A stretch of 64,000 nucleotides of DNA, taken from Lutibacter sp. (lineage in GTDB: Bacteria > Bacteroidota > Bacteroidia > Flavobacteriales > Flavobacteriaceae). The stretch lies in contig JAUXPH010000026.1 of the NCBI GenBank assembly GCA_030683995.1, positions 1-64,000 on the forward strand. The letters run 5' to 3'. Positions 43,102-52,262 of the stretch are shown here, in pieces; position 1 is the stretch's first letter, and every line of letters begins with the position of its first letter. A program made the translations under genes and the position numbers. The notes below the pieces were generated by a model. It had not been told where the DNA came from. It made no database searches and saw only the letters and a program-made list of their open reading frames with translations.

Positions 43102-43599
43102 TCAAAATTTTAATAAACTTTTATCATTTGATTTGTTAAGGTAAAAAGTTTTATTGAAATCTTTCACTTTTATTTTTACGATATTTTTTTGGTCTGGAAA
43201 TTCATTTATTAAAATATTGTTGGTGATTTCAAGAGATTTAAGTTCTTTAATGTCAGTTATTTCCAAATAAAATCGCACAATATCGCCGTCATATTCTTTT
43301 CCTATATATTTGAAGGATTGATTTTTACTGTTAACGGAGACCAATAAATGTTCACTTAGGTACTTTTTATAGTAGTCATCAACATTTTCGACTTCTGTTT
43401 TGCTGGCCAAATTTAACGATTTGCCACTATTTTTATCGAGGATAAATTCAAGATCATCTATAAAAACACCCAAAATTATTTGGACGGATTGCTTTTCTTT
43501 AAGATATTCAATTTCGCATAAACTTACATAATACTTATGCATTGTAAAAGCAAATAAGGGAAGGACCAATAAAATGACAATAAATTTTTTTAATTGCAT
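43102..43599 (-). CDS. DUF6702 family protein
   Basis: 165 residues with an N-terminal hydrophobic signal (FIVILLVLPLFAFT) followed by MHKYYVSLCEIEY, the hallmark of this Bacteroidota family of small exported proteins. The rest is beta-rich (VQIILGVFIDDLEFIL, VSVNSKNQSFKYIGKEYDGD). Function unknown. It is placed directly before the M1 peptidase genes, which suggests a shared transcript and perhaps a shared role. Confidence 0.75.
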   Translation of the reverse strand: MQLKKFIVILLVLPLFAFTMHKYYVSLCEIEYLKEKQSVQIILGVFIDDLEFILDKNSGKSLNLASKTEVENVDDYYKKYLSEHLLVSVNSKNQSFKYIGKEYDGDIVRFYLEITDIKELKSLEITNNILINEFPDQKNIVKIKVKDFNKTFYLNKSNDKSLLKF

Positions 43600-43670
43600 A
43601 AAGGGTTAAATATGATGGCTAATAAACAAAAATAATTCCAAAAAAGAGTGATTTCGGTTACATAAATGTA

Positions 43671-44438
43671 TTAATTTTTGATAGCATTGTATGTTTCGCT
43701 TTCTTCCCGCAGAATTTGGATCACCTCCAATAAATTGTTTTTGTAATATTCTGTGATAATATTTCTATCTTCACAATAGGATAAAAAGTGGTCAATTTTA
43801 TCTTCTGGAATCTGCAATTTATCAGTAAAATAAGTTAACCCAAACTGTTTTATTATTTTTGAAGGGAATTGTTTTTTGCGATAAATTTCTCGTTTCAATC
43901 GCTGTTCAGCTTCATATCGGGCATCTGGAATTGGCACACCACCTGCTGCAGGAGGAAAAGCACCAACATAAGGCGCTTTTTTTGGCCCGTGTAAATCGGG
44001 AGGCAAAGCCTTTTTTAAATCGCCAGGTTTGAGAAAAAACGAATGTTTAGGCAATGTGTCTAGCGGCACTTTTTTGATGTCGTAATTCAAATTTCCGGTT
44101 AAACCTTCAATAAAAACTTCAGCCAATTCATTTACAGATGGAACTAATTCAACCACCATTTTTTTATATTTCAGGTAGTTTTCGGTTATTTTAATTTCTT
44201 TTCTTTCATATTCAATAGATGAAAAAAGCAAGATATCATTTAATGATACCATCATTTCAAATTCACCGCTATCATTGCTTACGATTCCCAATTTGCTGTT
44301 TAGATTCACAATATGCACATTGCCAACAGCATTGTTGGTACTGATTATTTTTCCTGAAATGAGTTCATATTTCTCTTGTGAAAAGCCCTTCATAGCAAAA
44401 AAAACGAGCAAAAAAAAGCTGGTTAGTTTTCTTTTCAT
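43671..44438 (-). CDS. Exported protein with carboxypeptidase-like regulatory domain
   Basis: About 255 residues from the ATG at 44438 (MKRKLTSFFLLVFFAMKGFS, signal peptide); GTG and TTG codons just upstream are less likely. Residues about 25-110 form a CarboxypepD_reg-like beta-sandwich (ISGKIISTNNAVGNVHIVNLNSK, split by GIVSNDSGEFEM, then EVFIEGLTG). The C-terminal half is Pro/Gly-rich then helical and has no known domain. It is first in a run with the DUF6702 and M1 genes. Confidence 0.75.
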   Translation of the reverse strand: MKRKLTSFFLLVFFAMKGFSQEKYELISGKIISTNNAVGNVHIVNLNSKLGIVSNDSGEFEMMVSLNDILLFSSIEYERKEIKITENYLKYKKMVVELVPSVNELAEVFIEGLTGNLNYDIKKVPLDTLPKHSFFLKPGDLKKALPPDLHGPKKAPYVGAFPPAAGGVPIPDARYEAEQRLKREIYRKKQFPSKIIKQFGLTYFTDKLQIPEDKIDHFLSYCEDRNIITEYYKNNLLEVIQILREESETYNAIKN

Positions 44439-44512
44439 CAACACAAAGAACGCGATTCAATTCATATGAAAATTGCAGTCAATTATAAACTTTTGTTAAG
44501 ATTGAAAATTTG

Positions 44513-44520
44513 TACATTTG
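44513..44520 (+). promoter_or_regulatory. -7 element of the pepE promoter
   Basis: TACATTTG, 16 bases before the pepE ATG; TTTG at 44492-44495 is 17 bases upstream, slightly short of the usual spacing. Confidence 0.45.
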
Positions 44521-44536
44521 GTAAAACTTTGATGAA

Positions 44537-45244
44537 ATGAAAAAAATATTGATTGCGAGCACATCAACGGTTCACGGAAAAGGATATCTTGAATATATTT
44601 TACATGAATTGGCCGAATTTTTTAAAGGCGCAAACGAAATTTTGTTTATTCCTTATGCACGCCCTAGTGGAATTACGCATGAAGCTTATACCGAAGCGGC
44701 CAAAAAAGGCTTTGAAAAAATTAACATTCGCATTAAAGGAATACACGAATTTAGCAATGCAATTGATGCAGTTAATCAGGCAAAAGGTATTTTTATTGGA
44801 GGTGGAAACACATTTTTGCTGGTGAAGCAATTGTACGATATGAAGCTGATATCAACCATTAAAAATGTGGTTGAAAACGGAACACCTTATTTTGGGACCA
44901 GTGCAGGGAGCGTTATTGGCGGATTAACCATGCAAAACACCAACGATATGCCTATTATTTATCCGCCAAGTTTTGATACGTTTGGGTTTATTAATTTCAA
45001 TTTAAATTGCCATTATTTAGATCCCGATCCTAATTCAACGCATATGGGCGAAACAAGGGAAACCCGCATCAATGAATACCATACGCTTAATAAAACGGCT
45101 GTTTTAGGACTTAGGGAAGGAAGTTGGCTATACCTAAAAGAAGGTAAAATAACTTTAAAAGGACCTTTAAATGCGCGTTTGTTTCAGCAAAATAAGCCCG
45201 CAATTGAATTGCCGCCAGAAACCGATTTAAGTTTTTTAACCTAA
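44537..45244 (+). CDS. pepE: Alpha-aspartyl dipeptidase (peptidase S51)
   Basis: 235-residue cytoplasmic serine peptidase that cleaves Asp-X dipeptides. The nucleophile motif is GTSAGSVIGGL, with IFIGGGNTFLL just before and NLNCHYLDPDPNSTHMGETR after, giving the Ser, Asp and His of PepE. A single-gene transcript with a promoter of the local type. It faces the DUF4369 lipoprotein gene across a hairpin-rich gap. Confidence 0.9.
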   Translation: MKKILIASTSTVHGKGYLEYILHELAEFFKGANEILFIPYARPSGITHEAYTEAAKKGFEKINIRIKGIHEFSNAIDAVNQAKGIFIGGGNTFLLVKQLYDMKLISTIKNVVENGTPYFGTSAGSVIGGLTMQNTNDMPIIYPPSFDTFGFINFNLNCHYLDPDPNSTHMGETRETRINEYHTLNKTAVLGLREGSWLYLKEGKITLKGPLNARLFQQNKPAIELPPETDLSFLT

Positions 45245-45315
45245 GGCTCTATAAAGAAATAACTGATACATTTTATCTCGTTCTATTGCGTTTTTTCTGT
45301 GTTGTAAATTCGTTA

Positions 45316-45414
45316 AATAGCTCAGGCTATTGCGCCTACACACAAGCTCGCTCATCCAGCCACTGGCTGGATGCCGTGCCTTGAAAAAGCACAAAATTAC
45401 TTCGCTAATTGTGC
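45316..45414. other. Cluster of hairpins in a GC-rich gap between convergent genes
   Basis: About 100 bases with consecutive inverted repeats: AATAGC/GCTATT (45316-45331), ATCCAGCCA/TGGCTGGAT with one spacer base (45354-45372), GTGC/GCAC (45376-45392) and GCACAA/TTGTGC (45389-45414). It has no reading frame. It could be a structured RNA, a double terminator or a copy of a dispersed element; no T-run marks a simple terminator. Confidence 0.4.
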
Positions 45415-45419
45415 ACCAT

Positions 45420-46142
45420 TTATTTTTTTACAGAGCCTAAACTAAGCGCCGTCGCAATAAGTTGTGCATCGGGTGATTTTTTGACTTCATCAGAAAGAAG
45501 TTTAAAGGCGTTGCTTATTCTGAGTGTGTCAACAGTTACCGACTTTAATTGGTCGCTTAAAACCATAGCCGCAACATAAGAATCACTGTTGTTTTTTATG
45601 AAATTAAAGCTGAAATCGGTAAATTCCGATTCAATTTGTTTTAGTTCACTTCCAACTTCATCCAATTTTTTAACATCATTTTCAAGACGTGCTTTTTGGA
45701 ATTTAGGAAATAAATAATCTATTTTTTTAAAGATTTTTTTTGAAGCCAATTTGTATTCAAACAATTTGGTGTTTAATTCCGAACCTTTAATAACTGGTTC
45801 TTCCATTTGATCTGGATCAATAAAAATTTCAAAATTGGTGTTTTCAACAATAAAAATGACTGCTGTTGATGAGTTTTCAAAAGATAAAAAAAAACGTTCC
45901 GGATGCTCAACAATGCCTTGAAATACAAAATTGTTATTTTCAATTTTAGCAGAATCAACTGGCTGAATGTCATTTCCTGTAATTTTACTCAAATAAACCT
46001 TGTCTGATAAAGCAGATTTCAATGTTCCCTGCAACACAAATCCATTTTTATTTGAATCAGCTTCTTTTTGTAATTGACCCATCGGGTTATTGCAGCTGAA
46101 AATGAAAAGGCTGAATAAACAAGCAATAACTATCTTTTTCAA
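45420..46142 (-). CDS. DUF4369 lipoprotein without thioredoxin domain
   Basis: 240 residues; the signal ends LFIFSC with Cys17 as probable lipid anchor. Residues about 30-130 form a DUF4369 domain (FVLQGTLKSALSDKVYLSKI, then NNFVFQGIVEHPERFFLSF), followed by a helical region. Related proteins often continue into a TlpA-like thioredoxin domain, as in the gene at 3909-5000; here the protein stops before it. It is the last gene of the minus-strand run starting at tpx. Function unknown. Confidence 0.8.
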   Translation of the reverse strand: MKKIVIACLFSLFIFSCNNPMGQLQKEADSNKNGFVLQGTLKSALSDKVYLSKITGNDIQPVDSAKIENNNFVFQGIVEHPERFFLSFENSSTAVIFIVENTNFEIFIDPDQMEEPVIKGSELNTKLFEYKLASKKIFKKIDYLFPKFQKARLENDVKKLDEVGSELKQIESEFTDFSFNFIKNNSDSYVAAMVLSDQLKSVTVDTLRISNAFKLLSDEVKKSPDAQLIATALSLGSVKK

Positions 46143-46161
46143 TGCAATTAAAATTTAAGAT

Positions 46162-47304
46162 TTAAAAACTTACATACTCAACTATTTCCAAACCATAACC
46201 AGTCATCCCTATACGTTTTTTAAAAGTTGGGGCATTTGACAAAACACGCAGTTTGCTAATATCCAAATCGTGCAGAATTTGGGCGCCAATACCAAAATCT
46301 TTGTCATCGGGTTGAATTTGAGGCACTTTATGCTCGGTATTTTTTTGGGCTTCCCTTAATAACGATAATCTATTTATTAAGTTAAAAGATTGATTCTCCT
46401 GGCTGATAAAAACTGCTGCGCCTTTCCCTTCATCATTGATCATTTTAAATATTTTAGAAAACTTATCGTCGGGTTTTGCAGTAAGCAACCTAAGGATGTC
46501 ATTGTTGATCAACGAAGAATTTACGCGCACCAATATAGGTTCATCCGGTTCCCAAGTACCTTTGGTCAGCGCAATATGCACCTGGTTGTTTGTGGTTTGT
46601 TTATAGGCTCTCAATTGAAATTCGCCAAAACGGGTTTGCAACGTGAAATTTTCAATTTTGTTGATTAATGAATCATATTTCATACGGTAAGCCACCAAAT
46701 CTTCAATAGAAATAATCTTTAATTTGAATTTTTTGGCAACTTCCATCAATTGTGGCAATCGGGCCATTGTTCCGTCTTCATTTAAAATTTCCACCAATAT
46801 TCCCGCTGGCTGAAATCCGGCCAAACGCGCCAAATCAATAGAAGCTTCTGTATGTCCTGTTCTGCGCAAAACGCCACCTTCTTTTGCTCTTAAGGGAAAA
46901 ATATGTCCAGGTCTCCCAAAATCTTCCGGTTTAGTCTCTTTTGAAGTGATTGCTTTTATGGTTTTGGCCCTGTCGTGCACAGAAATTCCGGTAGAGCATC
47001 CGCTTCCAATTAAATCAATAGAAACCGTGAATTGCGTATTGTGCAAAACGGTATTTTTGTTTACCATTAGCGGCAATCCAAGCTCATCGGCACGTTTTTC
47101 GGTTAAAGGTGCACAAATTAAACCTCTGCCGTGTTGGGCCATAAAATTAATCATTTCAGGTGTCACACATTCTGCCGCAGCTATAAAATCTCCTTCATTT
47201 TCGCGGTCTTGATCATCAACAACAATAATCATTTTGCCGTTTTTGATATCTTCTATTGCTTCTTGTATGGTATTAAGTTTAATGGTACTTGTTGAAGTTT
47301 TCAT
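46162..47304 (-). CDS. ribB: 3,4-dihydroxy-2-butanone-4-phosphate synthase fused to a degenerate GTP cyclohydrolase II domain
   Basis: 380 residues. The first 205 form a complete RibB: DDQDRENEGDFIAAAE (metal and substrate Glu/Asp), MAQHGRGLICAPLT, and RRTGHTEASIDLARLAG, giving the four-carbon riboflavin precursor from ribulose 5-phosphate. The C-terminal part aligns with GTP cyclohydrolase II but lacks its zinc cysteines: the place of SECLTGDxxxSxRCDCG reads NSSLINNDILRLLTAKPD, and the RQEGRxIG motif reads SQENQSFN. It keeps DFGIGAQIL. So the second activity is probably lost and a separate RibA should exist. TAATG overlap with the LptF/G gene. Confidence 0.88.
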   Translation of the reverse strand: MKTSTSTIKLNTIQEAIEDIKNGKMIIVVDDQDRENEGDFIAAAECVTPEMINFMAQHGRGLICAPLTEKRADELGLPLMVNKNTVLHNTQFTVSIDLIGSGCSTGISVHDRAKTIKAITSKETKPEDFGRPGHIFPLRAKEGGVLRRTGHTEASIDLARLAGFQPAGILVEILNEDGTMARLPQLMEVAKKFKLKIISIEDLVAYRMKYDSLINKIENFTLQTRFGEFQLRAYKQTTNNQVHIALTKGTWEPDEPILVRVNSSLINNDILRLLTAKPDDKFSKIFKMINDEGKGAAVFISQENQSFNLINRLSLLREAQKNTEHKVPQIQPDDKDFGIGAQILHDLDISKLRVLSNAPTFKKRIGMTGYGLEIVEYVSF

Positions 47305-48752
47305 TATTTAACTGAAATTTTTTCTGTGAATTTTATGAATATTTTTTGGGCTCTGTCAAACAGCGCATCAATATTAAATATGCCCATTCCTTTTGTGGCT
47401 CTTCGAGTCAGTAAAAGGCCGAACGGTAACAAGATTAAAGTTGAAAGCCAACTGCCCAATAAAGCTGAAATGGCACTTTCTTCGGATAAGTTTCTGCCCA
47501 GTTGGGAGATGAAAAAGTAGATGACAAAAATGGTGATTGCCATAATCATAGGCAACCCGAATCCTCCTTTTCTTATGATGGATCCTAATGGTGCGCCAAT
47601 AAAAAATAAGACCAAACAAGCCAATGAAAAGGAAATTCTGTAATAAAATTCAAAATCATAGAGATTCAAAATCTTTCTTTTGTCTTTAAAATCTTTTATC
47701 TGATATTTATTCCTGTCAATATTTCTGTTTAGCAGTTGAATGGATTCATTCAGCACCGTGCTTTTGTTCCTTAGGTTGAAATTATCCAGAATTTCCGGCG
47801 CTAATTTTTTGTTTAATACAGAATCAGGGTATTTGTATATTTTTTTGGCATAAATTGAATTGTAAAAAATATCGGCCCTGTTTTGTATATAGGTATCATA
47901 ATCTACTTTATTTATTTTTGAAATTGAATCCAACTGAACAATGCTAAGCATTCCGTGATGCTCTTTAACTTTTTCATCATTAAGCGTATTGTTATCACTA
48001 AATGAAGAGATGTCAATATTTATGGTATAGGTTTTAAAGACTGCTTTGGAAGCGGGCATTTTGGCCCTGTCTTGCGGCATCATTGTCTGATTGAGATGTT
48101 CTTCGTAGTAATTTCCGTTTTCAAGGGTAAGCGTCATATATTTGCTTCCTTCTTCTGTGGAAATGGTCCCTTTTTCGGCAGTAATTACTTTTATTTTTCC
48201 TTTGTTGGCACTTAAATCAGCTATTTGAACATTTTTTAGCAAGTTCTTTTCTTCCCCGTATTTTTCATCAAATTTTATGCTAAATCCAGGAATTTCGGTA
48301 TTAAATGCTCCCGGAACCAACGCCAAAGCCGGTTTTTTCTTTTTCATGTTCAAATACAAATTTTTCTGTTTCAAGGTTGCCCACGGATAAATATTGTTTA
48401 AAAACACGAAGTTAAGTCCGCTTAATAGCACCACTAAAATTACCAACGGACGAATCACTCTTTTTAATGAAATCCCTGCGGATTTGATGGCGGCAAACTC
48501 ATAATTTTCGGCCAGTGTGCCCAATGCCATGATGGAAGACAGTAAAATTCCGATTGGCAGCGCAGTGGGAGTGAGGATAAGCGCCAAATATCCCAAAAAT
48601 TTTAAAATGAAAAAAATATCAATGCCTTTTCCGGCAATTTCATCGAATGCCAGCCATAAAGCTTGCATAACCAAGACAAAAAGAACCACAAAAAATGTGG
48701 CTAAAAAAGGTTGTAGAAAGCTTTTTAAAATGTATTTGTCAAATATTTTCAA
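47304..48752 (-). CDS. LptF/LptG-family permease
   Basis: 482 residues with membrane helices at both ends (about 12-110 and 385-465) and a periplasmic jellyroll domain between. Typical YjgP/YjgQ sequences: FDKYILKSFLQPFLATFFVVLF at the start, TALPIGILLSSIMALGTLAENYEFAAIKSAGIS. LptF and LptG drive lipopolysaccharide from the inner membrane to the outer membrane. Which of the two it is cannot be told. The start is a TTG at 48752, five bases after the lolA stop; its stop overlaps ribB. Confidence 0.92.
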   Translation of the reverse strand: MKIFDKYILKSFLQPFLATFFVVLFVLVMQALWLAFDEIAGKGIDIFFILKFLGYLALILTPTALPIGILLSSIMALGTLAENYEFAAIKSAGISLKRVIRPLVILVVLLSGLNFVFLNNIYPWATLKQKNLYLNMKKKKPALALVPGAFNTEIPGFSIKFDEKYGEEKNLLKNVQIADLSANKGKIKVITAEKGTISTEEGSKYMTLTLENGNYYEEHLNQTMMPQDRAKMPASKAVFKTYTINIDISSFSDNNTLNDEKVKEHHGMLSIVQLDSISKINKVDYDTYIQNRADIFYNSIYAKKIYKYPDSVLNKKLAPEILDNFNLRNKSTVLNESIQLLNRNIDRNKYQIKDFKDKRKILNLYDFEFYYRISFSLACLVLFFIGAPLGSIIRKGGFGLPMIMAITIFVIYFFISQLGRNLSEESAISALLGSWLSTLILLPFGLLLTRRATKGMGIFNIDALFDRAQKIFIKFTEKISVK

Positions 48753-48757
48753 CGCTA

Positions 48758-49411
48758 TTATTTTGGTTCAGAGATGGTGTATTTCTTTTGATTTTTGTAT
48801 TTTACTCTGTCAAAGATAAAAAGGTTTTCTGATATAGGTTGATTTGTTTTGAAAGATCTTATATTTAATGTAGTTGTTGTCCCATTTTTACCGGTTTCAA
48901 TGATGTCATTAATATGTTTGGTATTTGCGTCAACACCAACCAAAACACTTTTAATTTCGGAATTGCTGTCAATTGGGGTTAATTTTACATATTGTATTTT
49001 AACGCCTTTTACAGTTTTTAAAGCATCCATTTTAAAAGTATAGCCAGTTTTATAAAAGGAAAACATTTTAGAAGGCGTAATGGTTTCATCCTTATTTTTG
49101 GATGGATTTTGAATAATGACTTCTTCATCTTCGTGAATGATCAAATAAACCTTTTTACCGTCAAAAATTTGTTCTGTTCCCATATAATTAAGGTTGTACA
49201 AATTTCCTTTTAAAGTAACAGTGCCTCTTGTTTCTTGATGAACATTGGCTTCTTTGTTGTCTAAACTGTGATTAAATTCAATGTAAATATTTTTATAACC
49301 TTCAATTTTTTGTGCCACTTCATCCAACAAAGCTTTTGCTTTTGCAGATTCCTGGCTAAATGAGGTTAAACTTACTAGTAAAAATGCGATTAAAAATGTT
49401 ATTTTTTTCAT
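48758..49411 (-). CDS. lolA: Outer-membrane lipoprotein carrier (LolA-like)
   Basis: 217 residues with a signal peptide (MKKITFLIAFLLVSLTSFSQ). The half-barrel pattern of LolA is visible: KALLDEVAQKIEGYKNIYIEF, RGTVTLKGNLYNLNYMGTEQIFDGKKVYLI. It ferries lipoproteins across the periplasm. It lies between ftsK and the LptF/G gene, so three envelope genes share the transcript. Confidence 0.88.
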   Translation of the reverse strand: MKKITFLIAFLLVSLTSFSQESAKAKALLDEVAQKIEGYKNIYIEFNHSLDNKEANVHQETRGTVTLKGNLYNLNYMGTEQIFDGKKVYLIIHEDEEVIIQNPSKNKDETITPSKMFSFYKTGYTFKMDALKTVKGVKIQYVKLTPIDSNSEIKSVLVGVDANTKHINDIIETGKNGTTTTLNIRSFKTNQPISENLFIFDRVKYKNQKKYTISEPK

Positions 49412-49442
49412 TTTTTATAATGTGATAATGACAATTATATGA

Positions 49443-51839
49443 TCAATTATTTGATTCATAATCCAACAACTTGTTCAGTGCCATTTCATCAGGAACCAAA
49501 ACTTGTCTTGCTTTGCTTCCTTCAAAGGGACCAACAATTCCTGCGGCTTCCAATTGATCAATCAATCTTCCGGCTCTGTTATATCCTAACTTTAGTTTCC
49601 TTTGCAATAACGATGCCGAACCTTGTTGAGCGTGAACAATCACCAAAGCGGCGTCTCTAAATAAATTGTCTCTTTCGCTGATGTCTATATCAAGGTTAGT
49701 GCCAATCTCGTCCCCGCTGTATTCGGGTAACATATAAGCATTTGCGTAGGCACGTTGAGATCCAATAAACTCCGTAATTTTCTCAACTTCTGGCGTATCA
49801 ACAAAGGCGCATTGCAATCGTATCAAGTTATTTCCGTCTGCGTAAAGCATATCTCCTTTTCCAATTAACTGGTCTGCTCCTGAACTGTCTAAAATGGTTC
49901 TTGAATCTATTTTTGAGGTTACCCTAAAAGCCGATCTCGCAGGGAAATTCGCTTTAATGATCCCGGTGATTACGTTTACCGAAGGCCGTTGTGTGGCAAC
50001 AATTAAATGAATTCCAATGGCTCGGGCCAATTGTGCCAAACGTGCAATGGGCGTTTCAATTTCTTTGCCGGCAGTCATAATTAAATCGGCAAATTCATCA
50101 ATAATTAATACAATATAAGGCAAATATTTATGTCCGTCGTTCGGATTTAATTTTCGCAGTTTAAATTTTGCGTTGTATTCTTTGATGTTTCTTACCATCG
50201 CGAGTTTCAATAAATCGTAGCGCATATCCATTTCAATACACAAAGAATTCAGCGTGTTGATCACTTTGGTGGTATCGGTGATAATGGCATCATCAGTATC
50301 GGGCAATTTTGCCAGATAATGTCGCTCAATTTTATTAAACAGCGTAAGCTCCACTTTTTTAGGGTCAACCAATACAAATTTAACTTCTGCCGGATGTTTT
50401 TTGTACAGCAACGAAGTTAAAACAGCATTTAAACCAACCGATTTACCTTGTCCGGTTGCACCTGCCATTAGTAAATGCGGCATTTTGGCAAGGTCAACCA
50501 CAAATGTTTCGTTTGAAATTGTTTTTCCTAATGCGATAGGTAATTCCATTTCTGAATTCTGAAACTTTGTTGAAGAAATCACCGATTTCATAGAAACCAT
50601 CGTCGGTTTTTTGTTGGGTACTTCAATTCCAATGGTGCCTTTTCCCGGAATTGGCGCAATAATACGGATTCCTAAAGCGGACAACGATAAAGCAATATCA
50701 TCTTCCAGATTTTTAATTTTTGAAATTCTAATACCTGCTTCAGGCACAATTTCATATAAGGTAACTGTTGGTCCAACCGTTGCTTTTATGCGGTCGATGC
50801 CAATTTTATAGTTGTTTAAAGTTTCAACAATTCTGTTTTTGTTGGCTTCTAATTCTTCCTGGTCAACAGAGATGCTTTCGTTATAATCTCTCAATAAATT
50901 TAAGGTTGGGAATTTATAATTTCCCAATTCTAAAGTTGGATCGAACTCACCGAAATCTTTCACCAATTGATCCGATAAATTTTCATCCACGCGGTTTTCT
51001 TCCACAATTTTTTCGATGGCAATAGCAACATCCGATTCTGATTTTAGCTCTGGAACAAAATCCGTATCATCTTCAAGGTCATAATTTTCATCAACATAAT
51101 TTCCCGGTACTGCTGAGATTGGCGTTAAATGTTCAAGAGACAATTCAAGAGGAGATTTGAATTCATCAATCTTTTTTTCTTCAACTTTAATGGTTGTTTG
51201 TTCCGTGTTTTCTAATGGATCAACTTCAATTTTAATTTCATCTATGTTCTTTTTAAGGCTGCTTTTAACCAATTCGGGCGTGAGTTTAAATCGGATGACC
51301 AAATAAGATACCAGTAAAAATAACAGTGACAAAATCAGACCAGTTTTACCCAAAAATTGCTGAAGATAATTGTTCATTTCAAAACCTACAACGCCACCAA
51401 GATTAAGTTTTTTTGGCAAAATAAAAGCCAATGTTATTGAAAGCCAAAGCATACCAAGAATTCCCCAGAACCAATATTTTCTGATGCGTATTAAACCTCC
51501 TTTAAAAAAAATTAATAAACCGGTAAAAAACAGTAATATCGGCAAATAAAAAGTGGCAAGTCCAAAGCCATTATAAATTAAAAAATGACTCAGGCTTGCG
51601 CCAATTTTTCCCAATAAATTTTTTACGGTTACATCTTTGTCTGCAAAATTAGAAAGTTGGCTTTGGTCTTCAGGGCCGTTAACCAAATAAGAACTGAAAG
51701 AAGCTGCCAAAAAAATAGCAAAAAGCATTAAAAACAATCCTAAAATTGTTTGCGTGAGCCTATTTTCAAAAAATAATTTTATTCCTTGAAAACGAGGCTT
51801 TCTCGGTCTTTTGACGGTTGATTTATCTGTCTTTGCCAT
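49443..51839 (-). CDS. ftsK: DNA translocase FtsK
   Basis: 798 residues. Four predicted N-terminal membrane helices (about 25-190), a linker of about 130 residues rich in acidic residues, then the motor: GATGQGKSVGLNAVLTSLLYKK (Walker A), VLIIDEFADLIMTAGKE (Walker B), ARAIGIHLIVATQRPSVNVITG. The C-terminal gamma winged helix (about 730-795, ASLLQRKLKLGYNRAGRLID, then LEAAGIVGPFEGSKARQVL) reads polar DNA signals. It pumps chromosomes at division. Second to dgkA in the run after 51 bases. Confidence 0.96.
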   Translation of the reverse strand: MAKTDKSTVKRPRKPRFQGIKLFFENRLTQTILGLFLMLFAIFLAASFSSYLVNGPEDQSQLSNFADKDVTVKNLLGKIGASLSHFLIYNGFGLATFYLPILLFFTGLLIFFKGGLIRIRKYWFWGILGMLWLSITLAFILPKKLNLGGVVGFEMNNYLQQFLGKTGLILSLLFLLVSYLVIRFKLTPELVKSSLKKNIDEIKIEVDPLENTEQTTIKVEEKKIDEFKSPLELSLEHLTPISAVPGNYVDENYDLEDDTDFVPELKSESDVAIAIEKIVEENRVDENLSDQLVKDFGEFDPTLELGNYKFPTLNLLRDYNESISVDQEELEANKNRIVETLNNYKIGIDRIKATVGPTVTLYEIVPEAGIRISKIKNLEDDIALSLSALGIRIIAPIPGKGTIGIEVPNKKPTMVSMKSVISSTKFQNSEMELPIALGKTISNETFVVDLAKMPHLLMAGATGQGKSVGLNAVLTSLLYKKHPAEVKFVLVDPKKVELTLFNKIERHYLAKLPDTDDAIITDTTKVINTLNSLCIEMDMRYDLLKLAMVRNIKEYNAKFKLRKLNPNDGHKYLPYIVLIIDEFADLIMTAGKEIETPIARLAQLARAIGIHLIVATQRPSVNVITGIIKANFPARSAFRVTSKIDSRTILDSSGADQLIGKGDMLYADGNNLIRLQCAFVDTPEVEKITEFIGSQRAYANAYMLPEYSGDEIGTNLDIDISERDNLFRDAALVIVHAQQGSASLLQRKLKLGYNRAGRLIDQLEAAGIVGPFEGSKARQVLVPDEMALNKLLDYESNN

Positions 51840-51888
51840 TCAATTAATTATCTCACAAAAATATAAAATTAATGCGACTGTGGTTAAA

Positions 51889-52260
51889 TTACACTATAAA
51901 TTTGGGTACATAAATAATTAAACCAATAATGACGGCAATTATTGCGGCAAAAAATGCGGCCCCGGCTGAAATATCCTTTATGCGGCCAATTTGTTTGTGA
52001 TATTCAGGATGAATAAAATCCGCCATTTTTTCAATGGCGGTATTTAATGATTCTGCTACCAAAATGAGTCCGATTGCCATAATTTGAAACATCCATTCGG
52101 TAGCAGAAAGATGCATTAAAAACCCAAAGATTGTCATTATTATGCCAATACTGATCTGGGCGATAATACTGTGTTCCGAAGTAATTAAAATCCAAAAACC
52201 TTTAGCCGCGTAATAAATTGCTTTTATTCGGTTTAGAAAAAAACCACCTTCATTTTGCAT
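51889..52260 (-). CDS. dgkA: Diacylglycerol/undecaprenol kinase family protein
   Basis: 123-residue membrane protein with three helices. The active-site pattern LVAESLNTAIEKMADFIHPEYHKQIGRIKDISAGAAFF (shown in parts: AESLNTAIEKMAD and KDISAGAAF) is that of DgkA kinases. In many bacteria this type phosphorylates undecaprenol. It starts two bases after the tpx stop. Confidence 0.88.
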   Translation of the reverse strand: MQNEGGFFLNRIKAIYYAAKGFWILITSEHSIIAQISIGIIMTIFGFLMHLSATEWMFQIMAIGLILVAESLNTAIEKMADFIHPEYHKQIGRIKDISAGAAFFAAIIAVIIGLIIYVPKFIV

Positions 52261-52262
52261 AT

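Noticed and set aside
45312-45318. GTTAAAT as an integron attC core site
   Set aside because: It fits GTTRRRY, but no matching RYYYAAC partner at a proper distance was found and there is no integrase gene.
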